Shown here: piece by piece, positions 33,105 through 41,797 of the stretch
Numbering within the stretch: the stretch's first letter is position 1
Layout of the letters: every line of letters begins with the position of its first letter
Assembly (NCBI GenBank): GCA_963621245.1
Contig: CAVFCW010000008.1
Location: 14,095-78,094, forward strand
Length of the DNA stretch: 64,000 nucleotides
Origin: SIG603 sp963621245
Lineage (GTDB): Bacteria > Bacillota > Clostridia > Oscillospirales > Acutalibacteraceae
Reading direction: 5' to 3'
Made by a program: the position numbers and the translations under genes
Notes under the pieces: generated by a model
Told to the model about the DNA's origin: nothing
Database searches by the model: none
What the model saw: the letters and a program-made list of their open reading frames with translations, nothing else

Positions 33105-33198
33105 GGTAATTTTCCTCCAAAAATATAATGAAAAAATTTATTTCAATATCAACCCGTTTACAGGCGAATATTTTTTACTTTGAATGTTTTGTTTGTTA

Positions 33199-34572
33199 TC
33201 AGAACGGAGGCATTGAACCGCCGCCCATTCCGTCCATACCGTTCATGCCGCCCATTGCCTGAAGCTGGCGCATTTTTCTCTTGCCTTTTTTTCCTGAGAA
33301 GGATTTGAGCATTTTCTGCATCTGACGGAACTGATTTAAAAGTCTGTTTACGTCCTCAACCTTCTGACCGCAACCGGCTGCAATTCTCTTGCGGCGCTTT
33401 GCGTCGATAATCTCGGGGTGAGATCTCTCCTCGGGGGTCATTGAAAGTATGATTGCTGCCGTTCTGTCCATAATTCTCTCATCGATATCGAGGTCGTCAA
33501 CATTTCTGACGCCCGGCATCTTGGAAAGAATACCTTTGATTGGGCCCATTTTCTGAACCTGACGGAACTGATCGAGCATATCGTTCAGATCCATCTTGTT
33601 ATTCATGATTTTCTCGGCTGTCTTGGCGGCTGCTTCTTCGTCAAGCTTGTTCTGAGCGTCCTCGATAAGTGAGAGGACATCGCCCATACCGAGAATTCTC
33701 GATGCCATTCTGTCGGGGTGGAAAACCTCGAGATCGTCAAGCTTTTCGCCAGTACCGGCATATTTAATCGGCTTGCCCGTGACGGCTTTGATTGAGAGTG
33801 CCGCACCGCCTCTGGTGTCACCGTCGAGCTTGGTGAGGATTACTCCCGTGATGTCGAGAAGATCGTCAAAGCTCTTTGCTACGTTGACTGCCTCCTGACC
33901 TGTCATGGAGTCTACAACGAGAAGAATGTCGGTCGGCTCGACAGCCTCTTTTATTCTTCTTAGCTCATCCATGAGGGCTTCATCGATTTGAAGTCGACCG
34001 GCTGTATCTATGATGACGAAATCGTTGCCGTAGTCTCTTGCGTGGCGAATGGCTTCTTTAGCCGTGATAACGGGGTCCTGAGTTCCACGCTCGAAAACCT
34101 CGGTTTCTGCCTGAGCGCCGACAACCTGTAACTGCTTAATTGCGGCGGGACGGTAAATATCGCCTGCGACAAGAAGCGGTCTGTGGCCCTGCTTTTTGAG
34201 CATTTTCGAGAGTTTGGCCGCGTGGGTTGTTTTACCTGCACCCTGAAGACCGCACATCATAACGACTGCGGGCGGTTTTGACGGCTGATTGAGTCTCTCG
34301 GTTGCGCCGCCCATCAAAGCGGTCAATTCCTCGTTGACTATCTTGATGACCATCTGAGCCGGGGTAAGACTTTTCATAACCTCTTCACCGATTGCCCTCT
34401 CGGAAACCTTGGCTGTGAAATCCTTGGCTACCTTGTAGTTAACGTCGGCTTCGAGAAGAGCGAGTCTTACTTCTCTCATTGCGTCCTTAACGTCCTGCTC
34501 CGAAAGCTTGCCCTTGCCTCTTAATTTTTTAAAGGAATTCGCAAGCTTGTCTGCGAGACCTTCAAATGCCAT
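33199..34572 (-). CDS. ffh: Signal recognition particle protein Ffh
   Basis: The protein has 457 residues. The N domain is followed by a G domain with the P-loop GLQGAGKTTHAAKL, DTAGRLQIDE and TKLDGDTRGGAALS. A Met-rich M domain ends in a Met/Gly-rich tail. Ffh binds 4.5S RNA and signal sequences and delivers ribosomes to FtsY. It is 12 bp downstream of ylxM, its usual partner, and 94 bp before rpsP. Confidence 0.97.
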   Translation of the reverse strand: MAFEGLADKLANSFKKLRGKGKLSEQDVKDAMREVRLALLEADVNYKVAKDFTAKVSERAIGEEVMKSLTPAQMVIKIVNEELTALMGGATERLNQPSKPPAVVMMCGLQGAGKTTHAAKLSKMLKKQGHRPLLVAGDIYRPAAIKQLQVVGAQAETEVFERGTQDPVITAKEAIRHARDYGNDFVIIDTAGRLQIDEALMDELRRIKEAVEPTDILLVVDSMTGQEAVNVAKSFDDLLDITGVILTKLDGDTRGGAALSIKAVTGKPIKYAGTGEKLDDLEVFHPDRMASRILGMGDVLSLIEDAQNKLDEEAAAKTAEKIMNNKMDLNDMLDQFRQVQKMGPIKGILSKMPGVRNVDDLDIDERIMDRTAAIILSMTPEERSHPEIIDAKRRKRIAAGCGQKVEDVNRLLNQFRQMQKMLKSFSGKKGKRKMRQLQAMGGMNGMDGMGGGSMPPF

Positions 34573-34584
34573 AATGTTTCTCCT

Positions 34585-34947
34585 TTACTTGTTGTCAGAA
34601 AGAGCCGCCGCCGTGCCTATTATCTCGGCAACGAGCCCGTCTATCTCGGTGTTTTTTCCTTCGTTTTTGTCCTTGATGAGAAGTGCGCAGTCGCAAATTT
34701 TTGCGAGAGCCTCTTCCGTTTTGCGAAAACGCTTTACAAGTCCCAGTTTATCTTCCATCTCCTGAAGTTCTTTTTCGCTTCGCTTGATGGCGTCTCTTAC
34801 GCCCTGACGGGTGATTCCTCTAACCTCGCTTATTTCCGCAAGGGAGAGATCGTCGTAATAATAGCTCTCTGTGACTTCACGCTGAGTTTGAGTCAGCATC
34901 TCGCCGTAGAAATCAAGAAGATATGAAATTCTTAAATCCTTAGCCAT
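34585..34947 (-). CDS. ylxM: YlxM-family helix-turn-helix protein
   Basis: This 120-residue helix-turn-helix protein has RISYLLDFYGEMLTQTQREV and SLAEISEVRGITRQGVRDAI. YlxM proteins are sigma-like DNA-binding proteins encoded next to ffh, possibly regulating or assisting the SRP. This is the first gene of the operon, with a consensus promoter at 34995-35023 and a GAGGAGG-type ribosome site. Confidence 0.92.
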   Translation of the reverse strand: MAKDLRISYLLDFYGEMLTQTQREVTESYYYDDLSLAEISEVRGITRQGVRDAIKRSEKELQEMEDKLGLVKRFRKTEEALAKICDCALLIKDKNEGKNTEIDGLVAEIIGTAAALSDNK

Positions 34948-34994
34948 ACTCTGCCTCCTCTGAAGTGTAAAGGATTTTTCTTTACAGCCTTTGA

Positions 34995-35023
34995 ATTATA
35001 CTATAAAACGCCGTATGTGTCAA
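34995..35023 (-). promoter_or_regulatory. Consensus promoter of the ylxM-ffh-rpsP-khpA operon
   Basis: TTGACA (35023-35018), 17 bp and TATAAT (35000-34995) on the minus strand; both hexamers are perfect. The leader contains a TGTAAAG/CTTTACA hairpin at about 34965-34987. Confidence 0.8.
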
Positions 35024-35078
35024 GGGGTGTGAAGCTTTTTTCTTTACAGCAAAGAGGGCAATTTTGGGGCGATTTTTG

Positions 35079-35107
35079 TTGACTTTGACTTGGCAAAATC
35101 ATAAAAT
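35079..35107 (+). promoter_or_regulatory. Predicted promoter of the threonine-aldolase-like gene
   Basis: TTGACT (35079-35084), 17 bp and TAAAAT (35102-35107), with a predicted start near 35114. Confidence 0.55.
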
Positions 35108-35154
35108 TAACTTAGTTTACTTTTATGGGAAAAGAAGAAAGAAAGGAATTTATT

Positions 35155-36201
35155 ATGATTTGTTTTAACTGCGATTACACCGAGGGTGCACATCCGAAAA
35201 TAATCGATATGCTCCAGAAAACCAACTTGGAGCAGACTGTCGGTTACGGTGAGGATCAGTACTGCGAGGAGGCAAGAGGGTTCATCAAAAAGGCTTGCGG
35301 CAGAGAAGATGTTTACGTTCAGTTTTTGGTCGGCGGAACTCAGGCAAATTTAACCGTTATCTCGGCGGCTTTAAGACCGCATCAGGGTGCGATTTGTGCA
35401 AAGACGGGCCACATTAACGTTCACGAGTCCGGTGCGATTGAGGCAACGGGACACAAGTGCATTGCGCTTGAGAGCGACGCTTCGGGAAAGCTCACAGCCG
35501 AGGCGATTGACGACTGCGTAACATCCCATTGGAACGACGAAACTCACGAGCATATGGTTCAGCCTAAGCTTGTTTATATCTCCGATTCAACTGAAAACGG
35601 AGCCGTCTATACAAAGGCGGAGCTTAAAGCAATACGCGATGTTTGCAAAAAGCATAATTTGATTTTATATATCGACGGTGCAAGACTCGGCTATGCGCTC
35701 ATGTCGCCGAAAAACGATGTCACGCTTCACGATCTTTGCGAGCTTGCAGACGTATTTTATATCGGCGGAACAAAAGTCGGCGCAATGATGGGCGAGGCTG
35801 TTGTCATTATGAACGATAACATCAAGGAAGATTTCCGCTACCTCATCAAGCAAAAGGGCGGAATGTTCGCAAAGGGCAGACTTTTGGGAATACAGTTTCA
35901 TGCTCTTTTTGAGGACGGACTTTATTTTGATATTTCAAAGCATGCGATTGACGAGGCATTTAAGATTGCAAACGCACTCAAGGTGATCGGCGTGGAATTT
36001 TTGACAGAACCTGAGAGCAATCAGATTTTCCCGATTTTGCCGAACGATGTTTTGAAGAAACTTGGCGAGAAGTATCTGACGGCATTCTGGTGTGCTGTCG
36101 ACGAGAACAGATCGGCTGTGAGAATTGCCACAAGCTGGGCGACAAAATCGGAAAACTCCGATGCGCTTATTGCCGATATCAAAGAGCTTTTGAAGACATA
36201 A
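35155..36201 (+). CDS. PLP-dependent low-specificity threonine aldolase (beta-eliminating lyase family)
   Basis: This 348-residue enzyme is of the aspartate aminotransferase fold. Family motifs include FNCDYTEGAHPKII, GGTQANLTVIS, HINVHESGAIEATGH, the YIDGARLGYAL region, and the PLP Lys in YIGGTKVGAMMGE. It splits threonine and related 3-hydroxy amino acids to glycine and an aldehyde. The start at 35155 follows AAAGGAA; an upstream ATG at 35125 adds ten unlikely residues. It appears to be a single-gene unit ahead of comEC, with a short gap. Confidence 0.88.
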   Translation: MICFNCDYTEGAHPKIIDMLQKTNLEQTVGYGEDQYCEEARGFIKKACGREDVYVQFLVGGTQANLTVISAALRPHQGAICAKTGHINVHESGAIEATGHKCIALESDASGKLTAEAIDDCVTSHWNDETHEHMVQPKLVYISDSTENGAVYTKAELKAIRDVCKKHNLILYIDGARLGYALMSPKNDVTLHDLCELADVFYIGGTKVGAMMGEAVVIMNDNIKEDFRYLIKQKGGMFAKGRLLGIQFHALFEDGLYFDISKHAIDEAFKIANALKVIGVEFLTEPESNQIFPILPNDVLKKLGEKYLTAFWCAVDENRSAVRIATSWATKSENSDALIADIKELLKT

Positions 36202-36234
36202 AAGTCTTAGTTACAAATGGGTGAGGTGATAAAC

Positions 36235-38232
36235 ATGTCAAGGCCGCTTGCATTTTCGGGATTTTCTTTCATGTGCGGCTGCGTCTTGGCGTGTGTTTTG
36301 CTTCACTTGGGAGCGGGTTTTTCCGTTCTCGGAATTTTGGCGGCGGCTGTGCTTGTTGTCGCCTTGGCTATTTTTGTAATCTCACGGGTTAAGTCCGAAA
36401 AGAAAAATTCATATAAGACTAACACTGCGGTGCTGAGCTTTTTCGGCTTGGCACTGCTTTTGTGCTTTATTCACGGGAAATTTTTAATCGAACCCACATA
36501 TAAATATGCCGACGGAAAAGAACACTCGCTTCACGGAACGGTGGAAAGTGTAAATTATTACGACACCTCGGCAAGACTCAAGCTTAAATCTGCGAACGGC
36601 ACGAAATTTTATCTCTATGTTCCGATTTTGAGCGTGGTTAACGAGGGGGACTCCTTTTCGGGAGAGTTTACATTTGAGAAAAGTGCCGTGGATGTCTCCT
36701 CACCGATTTCAGACGGAATTTATCTTTCTGCAGAAGAAAAAAGCATAAGCTTCAAAGAAACGGGAGAAATAAGCTTACTGCAAAAAACAAGAGAGATTTT
36801 CAAAAAACGGCTTTACTGCTGTTTTGACAGTCTCTCGGCAAAAATAAGCGAAGCCGTGGTGACGGGCGACAGAACATATCTGCCCGCGGAAATATCGGAC
36901 GGATTCAAGAGTGCGGGAGCGTATCACGTGCTTGTCATATCGGGAATGCACCTCACGCTGGCGGCAAGTTTTGCGGCATTTCTGTTCGGTTTGCTCCCGA
37001 TTTCAAGAAAAAAGGTCTATTTGCTTGAGCTGATATTTGTTTTTCTCTACATGCTCGTGACGGGTTTTTCGGTATCGATAGTGAGAGCGGGCATCATGCT
37101 TGCGGTTTGCACTTTCGGCAAAATGAGCGGCTCAAGATACGACCCCATAACATCGGTAACCTTTGCCGCCATGCTTATGCTTCTTGCAAATCCGTTTTCG
37201 GTTTTGAGCCTATCGTTTGTTTACAGCTTTGCGGCAGTTTTCGGAATTGAAGTCTTCTATCCCGAAATGATGGGATTTTTCGAAAAACGTGTAAAAAAGC
37301 TTCCCTACTATTTGTCACTTGCGGCTGACGGCGTTTTGTCGGTGGTTTGCATGAGCATATGCGCCAACGCCATGCTTTTGCCGTTTGAGATGCTTTTCGG
37401 AACCTGCGAGCCGATGAGGAGCGTTGTGGCCGGTTCGCTTTTGGCTGTTCCGAGCACGGCGGTTGTCACGGTTGGGCTTCTGTTTGCGTGCGTTCCGCAT
37501 TTTCTGCATTTTCTTATTTTGCCGCTACGTTCGGTTATGGCGGCGGCTTCAAGATTATGCGTGAAAATTACCGAATTTGTCACGCTTTTACCGTCCGTCA
37601 CCGTGAGTATGTTTGCGCCGCTTGCCTGTTTTTTGACCGCTCTTGTGATTTTGCTCGGTTTTATATTCGCACGGAAAAGAAAGGGCATGATTGCTGTTTT
37701 GTGCGCCGTGCTGTTTGTGTTTATGAGTGCAGTCGAGATGAATTATGCGAACAGCTCAAGCTTTTTGATAGTATGCACGGGCTCGAAGGGGTTCAGCGTG
37801 GCAAGCGTTCAAAATTCTACGGCAGAGATAGTTGTGACGGACAGTTCGACCGCAAGCGACATGAAAGACGCACTTACTAAGGTTCACTGTAAAAACGTGA
37901 GCGCGATTATTTTGCGTGACGGTTTAAGCGAAAGCGTGTGGAGTGGCTTGGGAAAGACGGGCTATCTAAAGGCAAATTCACGCTCGTACGATATCGGCGG
38001 CGTAAGGGTGAGCGTTATGCTTGAAGAAAAGGGCGACGCTCCCGATTGCGATGTTCTCGTCACGAGAAGTCTTTTGAACGGAGAGAAAAGTGACAGCACC
38101 TTTACGATTGTTTCAAGCGGTGCTATAATTAAGGACAATTTGAATTCGGCTCTTGCGGGCAGATATCTGCTCACAAAAGAGGATAAAACAGAGATAATAG
38201 AAATCAAAAACAATTCGCTTTATGTAATTTGA
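36235..38232 (+). CDS. comEC: ComEC/Rec2-family DNA uptake channel protein lacking a recognisable metallo-hydrolase motif
   Basis: The protein has 665 residues. Membrane segments at the N-terminus, an OB-like domain, and the competence core (GAYHVLVISGMHLTLAASF, then VTGFSVSIVRAGIMLAV) are intact. The C-terminal part from about 505 (FLIVCTGSKGFSVASVQNST) lies where the metallo-beta-lactamase-like nuclease domain normally is, but the HxHxDH motif is absent and the region is short. It may pass DNA without degrading a strand, or the nuclease activity may be supplied by another protein. ATG 36235 is preceded by GAGGTGA. It is followed closely by holA, as in many Firmicutes. Confidence 0.85.
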   Translation: MSRPLAFSGFSFMCGCVLACVLLHLGAGFSVLGILAAAVLVVALAIFVISRVKSEKKNSYKTNTAVLSFFGLALLLCFIHGKFLIEPTYKYADGKEHSLHGTVESVNYYDTSARLKLKSANGTKFYLYVPILSVVNEGDSFSGEFTFEKSAVDVSSPISDGIYLSAEEKSISFKETGEISLLQKTREIFKKRLYCCFDSLSAKISEAVVTGDRTYLPAEISDGFKSAGAYHVLVISGMHLTLAASFAAFLFGLLPISRKKVYLLELIFVFLYMLVTGFSVSIVRAGIMLAVCTFGKMSGSRYDPITSVTFAAMLMLLANPFSVLSLSFVYSFAAVFGIEVFYPEMMGFFEKRVKKLPYYLSLAADGVLSVVCMSICANAMLLPFEMLFGTCEPMRSVVAGSLLAVPSTAVVTVGLLFACVPHFLHFLILPLRSVMAAASRLCVKITEFVTLLPSVTVSMFAPLACFLTALVILLGFIFARKRKGMIAVLCAVLFVFMSAVEMNYANSSSFLIVCTGSKGFSVASVQNSTAEIVVTDSSTASDMKDALTKVHCKNVSAIILRDGLSESVWSGLGKTGYLKANSRSYDIGGVRVSVMLEEKGDAPDCDVLVTRSLLNGEKSDSTFTIVSSGAIIKDNLNSALAGRYLLTKEDKTEIIEIKNNSLYVI

Positions 38233-38260
38233 AGCGGAGTTGAAAATCGGAGGAGTTTTC

Positions 38261-39331
38261 TTGGCAAATATAAGTCCCGAAATGTTAAAAAAGAATATTG
38301 CAGGCAAAGATTTTTCCGAGCTCTATGTGCTTTACGGCGAGGAAAAATTTGCCTTGAAAACAAGGGCGAAAAAGCTCATCGACAAGGTAAGCCCCGATAA
38401 TTTCAGGGAATTTAATCTAAATGAGTTTTCATCTTCTGCGTCTGTCGATACGATAGCCGACGCCGCACTTGCCGTTCCGTTTATGGCTGAAAGAAAGTGC
38501 GTTGTCGTGTCGGACTACGACATAAATTCGCTCTCGGAAACGGAATATAAAAAGCTTGACGAGCTTATTTCCTCGCTTTCCGATATGACGGTTTTGATTT
38601 TTGTTTATCCCACCGTTGTGTGCGAAAACAAGGGCAACTGGAGTAAGTTCCTGAAAAAAGCCGAGAAAAAGGGAACGGTAACGGAGTTTAAACCGCTTGA
38701 AAAAAAGGAGCTTGTGCCGTACCTCACAAAGTATGCATCGGACAGAAATTCGTCGATTTCTGCCAAAACGGTCGGAATGCTCATAGATTTTGTCGGAACG
38801 GATATGAACAGATTAAGAAGTGAGCTTGAAAAGCTTTGCGCTTACTGTCAGGGCCGTGAAATAAGCGCCGCCGACATTGATTTGCTTACTGCAAAAACAG
38901 CCGAGGTGCGTGCGTTCGATCTTGTAAAAAATCTCGTCAACAATAATTTTTCTGCCGCTTACACCATACTTTACAGATTAATTCAGGACAAGGAAAAGCC
39001 TCAGGGTATTCTTGCGATGATAGCAAATCAGTATATCCATATGTATCGGGCACGATGTGAGATTGAGTCGGGCAACAAGGCGGATCACGCCGCAAGCTAT
39101 GATCCCGCTTCTTACAAGGGACGAGAGTGGATGCTGACGAGTGCAGAGAAAAACGCATCACGACTTTCCACGGCTCAAATAGTCGCTTGCCTTGACGCTT
39201 GTCTTGAGACAGATATGCTCATGAAAAGCTCCAAAATGGCAAGAATTGATGACGGCTACATACTTTTACAGGAGCTTATATCTAAAATCCTTCTGATAAC
39301 ACGCGGAGAGAACAGGAGCAAAAATGGATAA
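38261..39331 (+). CDS. holA: DNA polymerase III delta subunit HolA
   Basis: This 356-residue clamp-loader wrench subunit has the N-terminal YVLYGEEKFALKTRAKKLI motif, a middle region with VVSDYDINSL, and the C-terminal collar (LINFVGTDMNRLRSELEKL-type, here LIDFVGTDMNRLRSELEKL). HolA opens the beta clamp. The TTG at 38261 is chosen because GGAGGAG lies just upstream; the earlier TTG would put that site inside the coding region. It overlaps the next gene by 8 nt, in an operon with comEC, the Toprim gene and the metallopeptidase gene. Confidence 0.9.
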   Translation: MANISPEMLKKNIAGKDFSELYVLYGEEKFALKTRAKKLIDKVSPDNFREFNLNEFSSSASVDTIADAALAVPFMAERKCVVVSDYDINSLSETEYKKLDELISSLSDMTVLIFVYPTVVCENKGNWSKFLKKAEKKGTVTEFKPLEKKELVPYLTKYASDRNSSISAKTVGMLIDFVGTDMNRLRSELEKLCAYCQGREISAADIDLLTAKTAEVRAFDLVKNLVNNNFSAAYTILYRLIQDKEKPQGILAMIANQYIHMYRARCEIESGNKADHAASYDPASYKGREWMLTSAEKNASRLSTAQIVACLDACLETDMLMKSSKMARIDDGYILLQELISKILLITRGENRSKNG

Positions 39332-39920
39332 AATCAAAATTTCTCAGGCTGTTGTTGTCGAGGGAAGATACGATAAAATCAAACTTGAAAACATCGTGGA
39401 CGCACTCATAATAACAACCGACGGTTTTGCGATATTCAAGGACGCCGAAAAAAAGAATTATCTGAAAAAATTAGCCGCCGAGAGAGGTCTTTTAATAATC
39501 ACCGATTCGGATTCGGCGGGATTTATCATAAGAAATCACCTAAAATCGTTCATTGACGACAGCCTGATTTATAATGCTTACATTCCGTCTGTGAAGGGCA
39601 AGGAGAAGAGAAAAAATGCCCCCTCAAAGGAGGGTACGCTCGGAGTGGAGGGATTATCGGGGAATATAATTCTGGATGCAATAGAAAAAAGCGGCGCGCT
39701 TGAATCAAAGTGCGAGAGAAGAGAGCGAAGAATATATTCGTCTTCAGACCTCTATTCTATGGGACTTAGCGGCACGCCGGATTCAAAGAGCAGACGGGAA
39801 AAACTTTTCGGTATGCTTTCCTTGCCCAAGCATATGAACACAAATTCGCTCATCAAATATATGAACACGGCGGACGCCGACTTTATAGAAAGCTGTTTGA
39901 AAAAGCTCGATGAAAACTGA
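39324..39920 (+). CDS. rnmV: Toprim-domain ribonuclease M5-like protein
   Basis: The protein has 198 residues. An N-terminal Toprim domain carries the catalytic Glu in VVVEGRYDK and the DxD pair in IITDSDSAGF, as in RNase M5, which matures 5S rRNA. The C-terminal half (KGTLGVEGLSG-like EGTLGVEGLSGNIILDAI) matches the accessory domain found in these proteins. It overlaps holA at its start and the metallopeptidase gene at its end. Substrate is assumed from the family; no 5S rRNA gene is in this window. Confidence 0.85.
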   Translation: MDKIKISQAVVVEGRYDKIKLENIVDALIITTDGFAIFKDAEKKNYLKKLAAERGLLIITDSDSAGFIIRNHLKSFIDDSLIYNAYIPSVKGKEKRKNAPSKEGTLGVEGLSGNIILDAIEKSGALESKCERRERRIYSSSDLYSMGLSGTPDSKSRREKLFGMLSLPKHMNTNSLIKYMNTADADFIESCLKKLDEN

Positions 39921-40452
39921 GAAAAACGTAATTATAGACGGAATTCCCTGCAAGATAGTTAAAAGAAGCGGCAGAAAAAGGATAACCTTACTTATAGACC
40001 TTAACGGCGAATGCGAGGTAAGAGCACCGATAAGGTGCAAAGAGGAGCAGATTACTCACTTTGTGAGGTTAAATAAAGAGTGGATAGAAAACGCAAAGAA
40101 AGAGAAAAAATCAAAGCCGAATTATGCGGTGAGTGAAGAAAAATCACGTGAATTAAGAGCGACAGCTCAAAAAACAGTGCCGCCGAAAATCGCATATTAC
40201 TGCGAGAGAATGGGGATAGAACCGCCCGAAAAGATAACGATAACGTCGGCAAAAAAACACTGGGGTTCATGCTCGTCCGAAAGGCACATTTGCATTTCGC
40301 TTTACCTTATGCTTTATCCCGAAGAGGCTATTGATTACGTGATAGTTCACGAAATTGCGCACCTTAAAGAGATGAATCACTCGAAAGAGTTTTGGGCGAT
40401 AGTGGAAAAAGAACTGCCCGACTACCAAAAGAGAAGAGATATGCTTAAATGA
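39910..40452 (+). CDS. YgjP-like M48-type metallopeptidase
   Basis: This 180-residue SprT/YgjP-family protein has the zinc motif HEIAHLKEMNHSKEFW near residue 145 and the preceding KKHWGSCSSERHI signature. The family has metallopeptidase-like folds, but its substrates are unknown. It overlaps the preceding gene by 11 nt, so it is translationally coupled. It is the last gene of the comEC-holA operon, directly before a terminator. Confidence 0.9.
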   Translation: MKTEKNVIIDGIPCKIVKRSGRKRITLLIDLNGECEVRAPIRCKEEQITHFVRLNKEWIENAKKEKKSKPNYAVSEEKSRELRATAQKTVPPKIAYYCERMGIEPPEKITITSAKKHWGSCSSERHICISLYLMLYPEEAIDYVIVHEIAHLKEMNHSKEFWAIVEKELPDYQKRRDMLK

Positions 40453-40482
40453 AAGGAATTTTCGCGCGGAAATTCCTTTTTC
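40452..40482 (+). terminator. Terminator of the comEC-holA operon
   Basis: AAAGGAATTT pairs with AAATTCCTTT around a TCGCGCGG loop and is followed by T residues. It begins at the stop codon. Confidence 0.85.
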
Positions 40483-40502
40483 CTTAAATTCAAAAATAAC
40501 TG

Positions 40503-40531
40503 TTGACAAGTGCGACAGGCTTGCATATAAT
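40503..40531 (+). promoter_or_regulatory. Promoter P1 upstream of the lacI-type gene
   Basis: TTGACA (40503-40508), 17 bp and TATAAT (40526-40531) are both perfect consensus hexamers. The predicted start is 40538, at the edge of operator 1. It lies 221 bp from the start codon; a second promoter follows. Confidence 0.75.
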
Positions 40532-40536
40532 GAAGA

Positions 40537-40554
40537 TGTGGAAACGATACCACA
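40537..40554. promoter_or_regulatory. LacI-type operator 1
   Basis: TGTGGAAACGATACCACA is an 18-bp near-palindrome with central CG, placed at -1 to +17 of promoter P1. It has the TGG..A.CG.TACCA core shared with operators 2 and 3. Confidence 0.7.
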
Positions 40555-40591
40555 CTTTACGGCCGTTAAGTCGGCTTTGTTTTTAAGAAAA

Positions 40592-40609
40592 TATGGTATC
40601 GTAACCATA
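40592..40609. promoter_or_regulatory. LacI-type operator 2
   Basis: TATGGTATCGTAACCATA is an 18-bp near-palindrome with central CG. It lies between the two promoters, 55 bp from operator 1 and 83 bp from operator 3, so DNA looping between tetramer-bound sites is possible. Confidence 0.65.
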
Positions 40610-40638
40610 AAAATAAACAAGGATATTTCACAGTATGA

Positions 40639-40667
40639 TTGACACCGAAAATTATGTGTGGTAGAAT
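40639..40667 (+). promoter_or_regulatory. Promoter P2 upstream of the lacI-type gene
   Basis: TTGACA (40639-40644), 17 bp and TAGAAT (40662-40667), with a TGG extended -10. The predicted start is 40674, directly before operator 3. Confidence 0.75.
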
Positions 40668-40674
40668 TCGAATA

Positions 40675-40692
40675 TGTGGTAACGATGCCATA
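40675..40692. promoter_or_regulatory. LacI-type operator 3
   Basis: TGTGGTAACGATGCCATA is an 18-bp near-palindrome placed at +2 to +19 of promoter P2. The arrangement copies that of operator 1 at P1. Confidence 0.7.
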
Positions 40693-40758
40693 TATATTAC
40701 AGAATTTGCGTCTCGGTTTGTTAAGTCGGGACTTGTCACATAAGAAAGGAATTGTGTT

Positions 40759-41739
40759 ATGGCTAACTCAACTATGTCGGATGTCGCTAAGGAGGCAGGT
40801 GTTGCGCTGACCACCGTCGGCCGTGTTTTGAACGGCGGCTATGTAAGTCAGGAAAAAAGAGAGAGGGTTCAGGCGGCTATAAAAAAGCTCGGCTATGTTC
40901 CGAACAAAATGGCAAGGTCGCTAAAACAAAGCGAATCAAAGCTTATCGGTATTCTGATGAGATTCAATGCGAACCAGGTTTTCGTTTCCATTGAGAGGGG
41001 TCTTACAAGAGCGATTGAGTCGGCGGGATACAACTGCTTTATTCTCACGCATTATTCGGGAAGCATAGAGAACGAAATCGACGAGTTTATCTCACGCAAG
41101 GTTGACGCTCTCATGATTATATCCATGCTCGATATCGAGAACGAATATCTTGAGAAGATTCAGAATGCGAAAATACCGATAGTTATGATTGAGAGGGTTA
41201 TCGACATTCCGAAGACTGACGGAGTTTACATCAACGATTTGGACGGCGCAAAAAAAGCGACTTTCGGAATGATAAAAAAAGGAGCCAAGAGAATTGCGTT
41301 TGTCGGTTGTCGTCCGAATGACAACGTTGAGGGCGAGCGATTCGAGGGTTATTTGGCTGCTTTGAAGGATGCGGGAATTGAGCGTGACGAAAGTCTCATC
41401 AAATTTATCGACGAATACACCTCGGAGAACGGATATAACAGTGCAAAAAGTCTTTTGGAGAGCGGTGCGGAATTTGACGCAGTTTTCTGCACTTCGGATT
41501 TGATTGCTGCAGGCTTTATGCAGTATGTTTATCCCAAAAACCTAAGAGTTCCCGATGATTTTCTGATTACCGGCTACGACGACACCATAGCGAAGCTTCT
41601 TTCGCCCGAGATTTCCAGCGTTTCTCTCGATTACGAGAAAATAGGAATCGAGGCGGTGAGCATGGCACTTTCGAGAATAAAAGCTCCCGATATGCCGTCA
41701 AGAAGAGTTAAAGTAGACACAATTTACACAGAGAGATAA
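40759..41739 (+). CDS. LacI-family transcriptional regulator
   Basis: The protein has 326 residues. The N-terminal DNA-binding domain (TMSDVAKEAGVALTTVGRVL, then YVSQEKRERVQAAIKKLGY) has the usual hinge helix, and a sugar-binding periplasmic-type core follows. The ATG has AAAGGA upstream. Three operators of LacI type lie at its own promoters, so autorepression is very likely. The gene is followed by a Gfo/Idh/MocA oxidoreductase, suggesting a sugar or inositol-like ligand, which is inference. The third HTH-helix residues differ little from family norms, consistent with the CG-centred operators. Confidence 0.92.
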   Translation: MANSTMSDVAKEAGVALTTVGRVLNGGYVSQEKRERVQAAIKKLGYVPNKMARSLKQSESKLIGILMRFNANQVFVSIERGLTRAIESAGYNCFILTHYSGSIENEIDEFISRKVDALMIISMLDIENEYLEKIQNAKIPIVMIERVIDIPKTDGVYINDLDGAKKATFGMIKKGAKRIAFVGCRPNDNVEGERFEGYLAALKDAGIERDESLIKFIDEYTSENGYNSAKSLLESGAEFDAVFCTSDLIAAGFMQYVYPKNLRVPDDFLITGYDDTIAKLLSPEISSVSLDYEKIGIEAVSMALSRIKAPDMPSRRVKVDTIYTER

Positions 41740-41797
41740 ATTATCAAACAAAACAGAACAATCACTATTATTCAGGCTTATACAAGGAGTATTTCTT

